Source: Dyella dinghuensis
GTDB lineage: Bacteria > Pseudomonadota > Gammaproteobacteria > Xanthomonadales > Rhodanobacteraceae
Direction of reading: 5' to 3'
Assembly: GCF_003977615.1 (NCBI RefSeq)
Contig: NZ_RYZR01000001.1
Location: 168,118-232,117, forward strand
DNA: 64,000 nucleotides
This document shows, in pieces, positions 63,145-64,000 of the stretch. Below the pieces are notes generated by a model, which ran no database searches, was not told the origin of the DNA, and saw nothing but the letters and a program-made list of their open reading frames with translations. A program made the translations under genes and the position numbers. How positions within the stretch are numbered: position 1 is the first letter of the stretch; every line of letters starts with the position of its first letter.

Positions 63145-64000
63145 ATGAAGCGTAAGGGCCTTTATTTTCTTATTGCTCTTGCACTGGGCGGCGTAAGCGC
63201 TGTTCATGCGCAAGACAACACGTCTACTGCTGCAAGCAGTCCAGCTCCAAGCAGCAGCGACACCAGCAGCACCAGCGCTCCCGCTTGGCCTAACGGCTTC
63301 GATGATCGTTGGTATATCGCTCCTTATGTCGGTGGCTACTACAACGACACCGATCGCGATACGCGCAGCCGTCAGTTCTTCTACGGTTTGGGCGTAGGCA
63401 AGTTCATTTCGTCGAACGTGGCGATTGAACTCTTCGTCGATCGCACCAAGCGCAAAGCCGACAGCGATGTGTTCGGACAGGGCAACACCTGGTCGAACAA
63501 CAACTACGGCGTAGCCGCGCGTTACTTCTTCGCCGACTGGAACTCCTGGCGCCCGTACCTGTTGGGCGGCGTGATGGGTAGCTACCACCACAACCCGTTG
63601 GACAAGGGTTGGGATCCGGCTGCAGAGGGTGGCGTGGGTATTTCCAAGTCGATCACCGACAGCGCCGACTTCCGCGTGGAAGCTGCGTACCGCTACGACT
63701 GGGACGACAAGACCCTGCCGCAGAACAACGGTTACGGCGACTGGTACCTGGGCTTCAGCATCGTTGCGCACATTGGTGCCGTGCCGGCCCCGGCCGCTGC
63801 AGTTGCACCGCCGCCGCCGGCTGCTCCGGACTGCTCCAAGCAGTTCCGCAACGGCGTGAACCTGTGCGACAACAAGTGCCCGGATCTGCCGGAAGGCACG
63901 ATCGTGGGTCCGGATGGTTGCCCGCAGAAGGTTGTGATCGACCTGAAGGGTGTCAACTTCAAGTTCGACCGTCCGAAGAAGGGCGAGACCAACATCGAGC
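63145..64000 (+). CDS. OmpA-family outer-membrane protein (truncated by window end)
   Basis: At least 285 residues, open to the last base. It has a signal peptide (MKRKGLYFLIALALGGVSAV), a Ser/Thr-rich linker, an eight-stranded OmpA-type beta-barrel (WYIAPYVGGYYNDTDRDTRS through FSIVAHIG, about residues 53-213), a Pro/Ala hinge (PAPAAAVAPPPPAAPDC), a Cys-containing thrombospondin-type-3-like segment, and the start of the OmpA peptidoglycan-binding domain (VNFKFDRPKKG). AGGAGA lies seven to nine bases before the ATG. The rest lies beyond the window. Confidence 0.9.
   Translation, partial: MKRKGLYFLIALALGGVSAVHAQDNTSTAASSPAPSSSDTSSTSAPAWPNGFDDRWYIAPYVGGYYNDTDRDTRSRQFFYGLGVGKFISSNVAIELFVDRTKRKADSDVFGQGNTWSNNNYGVAARYFFADWNSWRPYLLGGVMGSYHHNPLDKGWDPAAEGGVGISKSITDSADFRVEAAYRYDWDDKTLPQNNGYGDWYLGFSIVAHIGAVPAPAAAVAPPPPAAPDCSKQFRNGVNLCDNKCPDLPEGTIVGPDGCPQKVVIDLKGVNFKFDRPKKGETNIE

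Noticed and set aside
1..64000. CRISPR arrays, insertion sequences, prophage or integron features
   Set aside because: No regularly spaced direct repeats, transposase, integrase or phage proteins were found among the frames.

Overview
The window is a 64 kb stretch of a fairly GC-rich gammaproteobacterial chromosome. Gene content and order (pncC-recA-recX-alaS-csrA-tRNA-Ser, metNIQ, rsmC, gluQ, SelO, YajQ) and the protein style point to Xanthomonadales (Lysobacterales), most likely Rhodanobacteraceae (Dyella, Luteibacter or Rhodanobacter type). That placement is inference from content, not from a marker comparison. I see no rRNA, insertion sequence, prophage or CRISPR array. Most of the window is ordinary core chromosome with short intergenic gaps and many recognisable hairpin terminators.

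Layout. 1-6.7 kb: OPT-family transporter, rsmC-rsuA rRNA modification pair, SelO, Pro-rich SH3b protein. 6.8-17.3 kb: secreted FKBP; an aromatic-residue leader peptide plus attenuator ahead of DAHP synthase; then GNAT, DUF1345, YajQ, flavoprotein, beta-hydroxyacid dehydrogenase, PhzF-like, rhomboid, histone-H1-like protein, lipoproteins, and a cytochrome c. 17.4-28 kb: pncB, metNIQ methionine importer, glutathione peroxidase, PBP4 (dacB), slyD, phospholipase A1, YcaQ glycosylase. 28-43 kb: two tandem cold-shock genes with related 5' leaders, hydrolase, old-yellow-enzyme, pirin, GT39-like protein, tcdA, acetoacetyl-CoA reductase, gluQ, htpX-htpG, an AEC permease, TRIC-like channel, hslR, CheY-like regulator. 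43-52.5 kb: mutS, pncC, recA, an atypical SDR, recX, alaS, csrA, tRNA-Ser(GCT). 52.6-63 kb: propionate (2-methylcitrate) genes prpB-prpC and, about 6.8 kb further on, a PrpD-family gene. The window ends inside an OmpA-family gene.

The most interesting region is 54.8-59.4 kb, between prpC and prpD. It holds a five-gene operon that looks like a divergent functional-amyloid (Fap-type) system: a secreted Gly-rich protein, a small secreted protein, a periplasmic C39-type cysteine peptidase, another secreted protein, and a coiled-coil plus beta-barrel outer-membrane protein. The last three are in the same order as fapD-fapE-fapF. A near-perfect sigma-54 promoter lies 67 bases before the first start codon. 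The two small secreted proteins flanking the peptidase carry a double-glycine motif with the spacing recognised by C39 peptidases (L at -7, hydrophobic/aromatic at -4, GG at -2/-1), placed after Sec signal peptides. This suggests periplasmic GG processing of amyloid-system components.

Regulatory RNA is also well represented: a peptide attenuator ahead of DAHP synthase, a yybP-ykoY (manganese) riboswitch ahead of a TerC-family gene, and a conserved leader shared by the two cold-shock genes. Two families of palindromic intergenic repeats are present.
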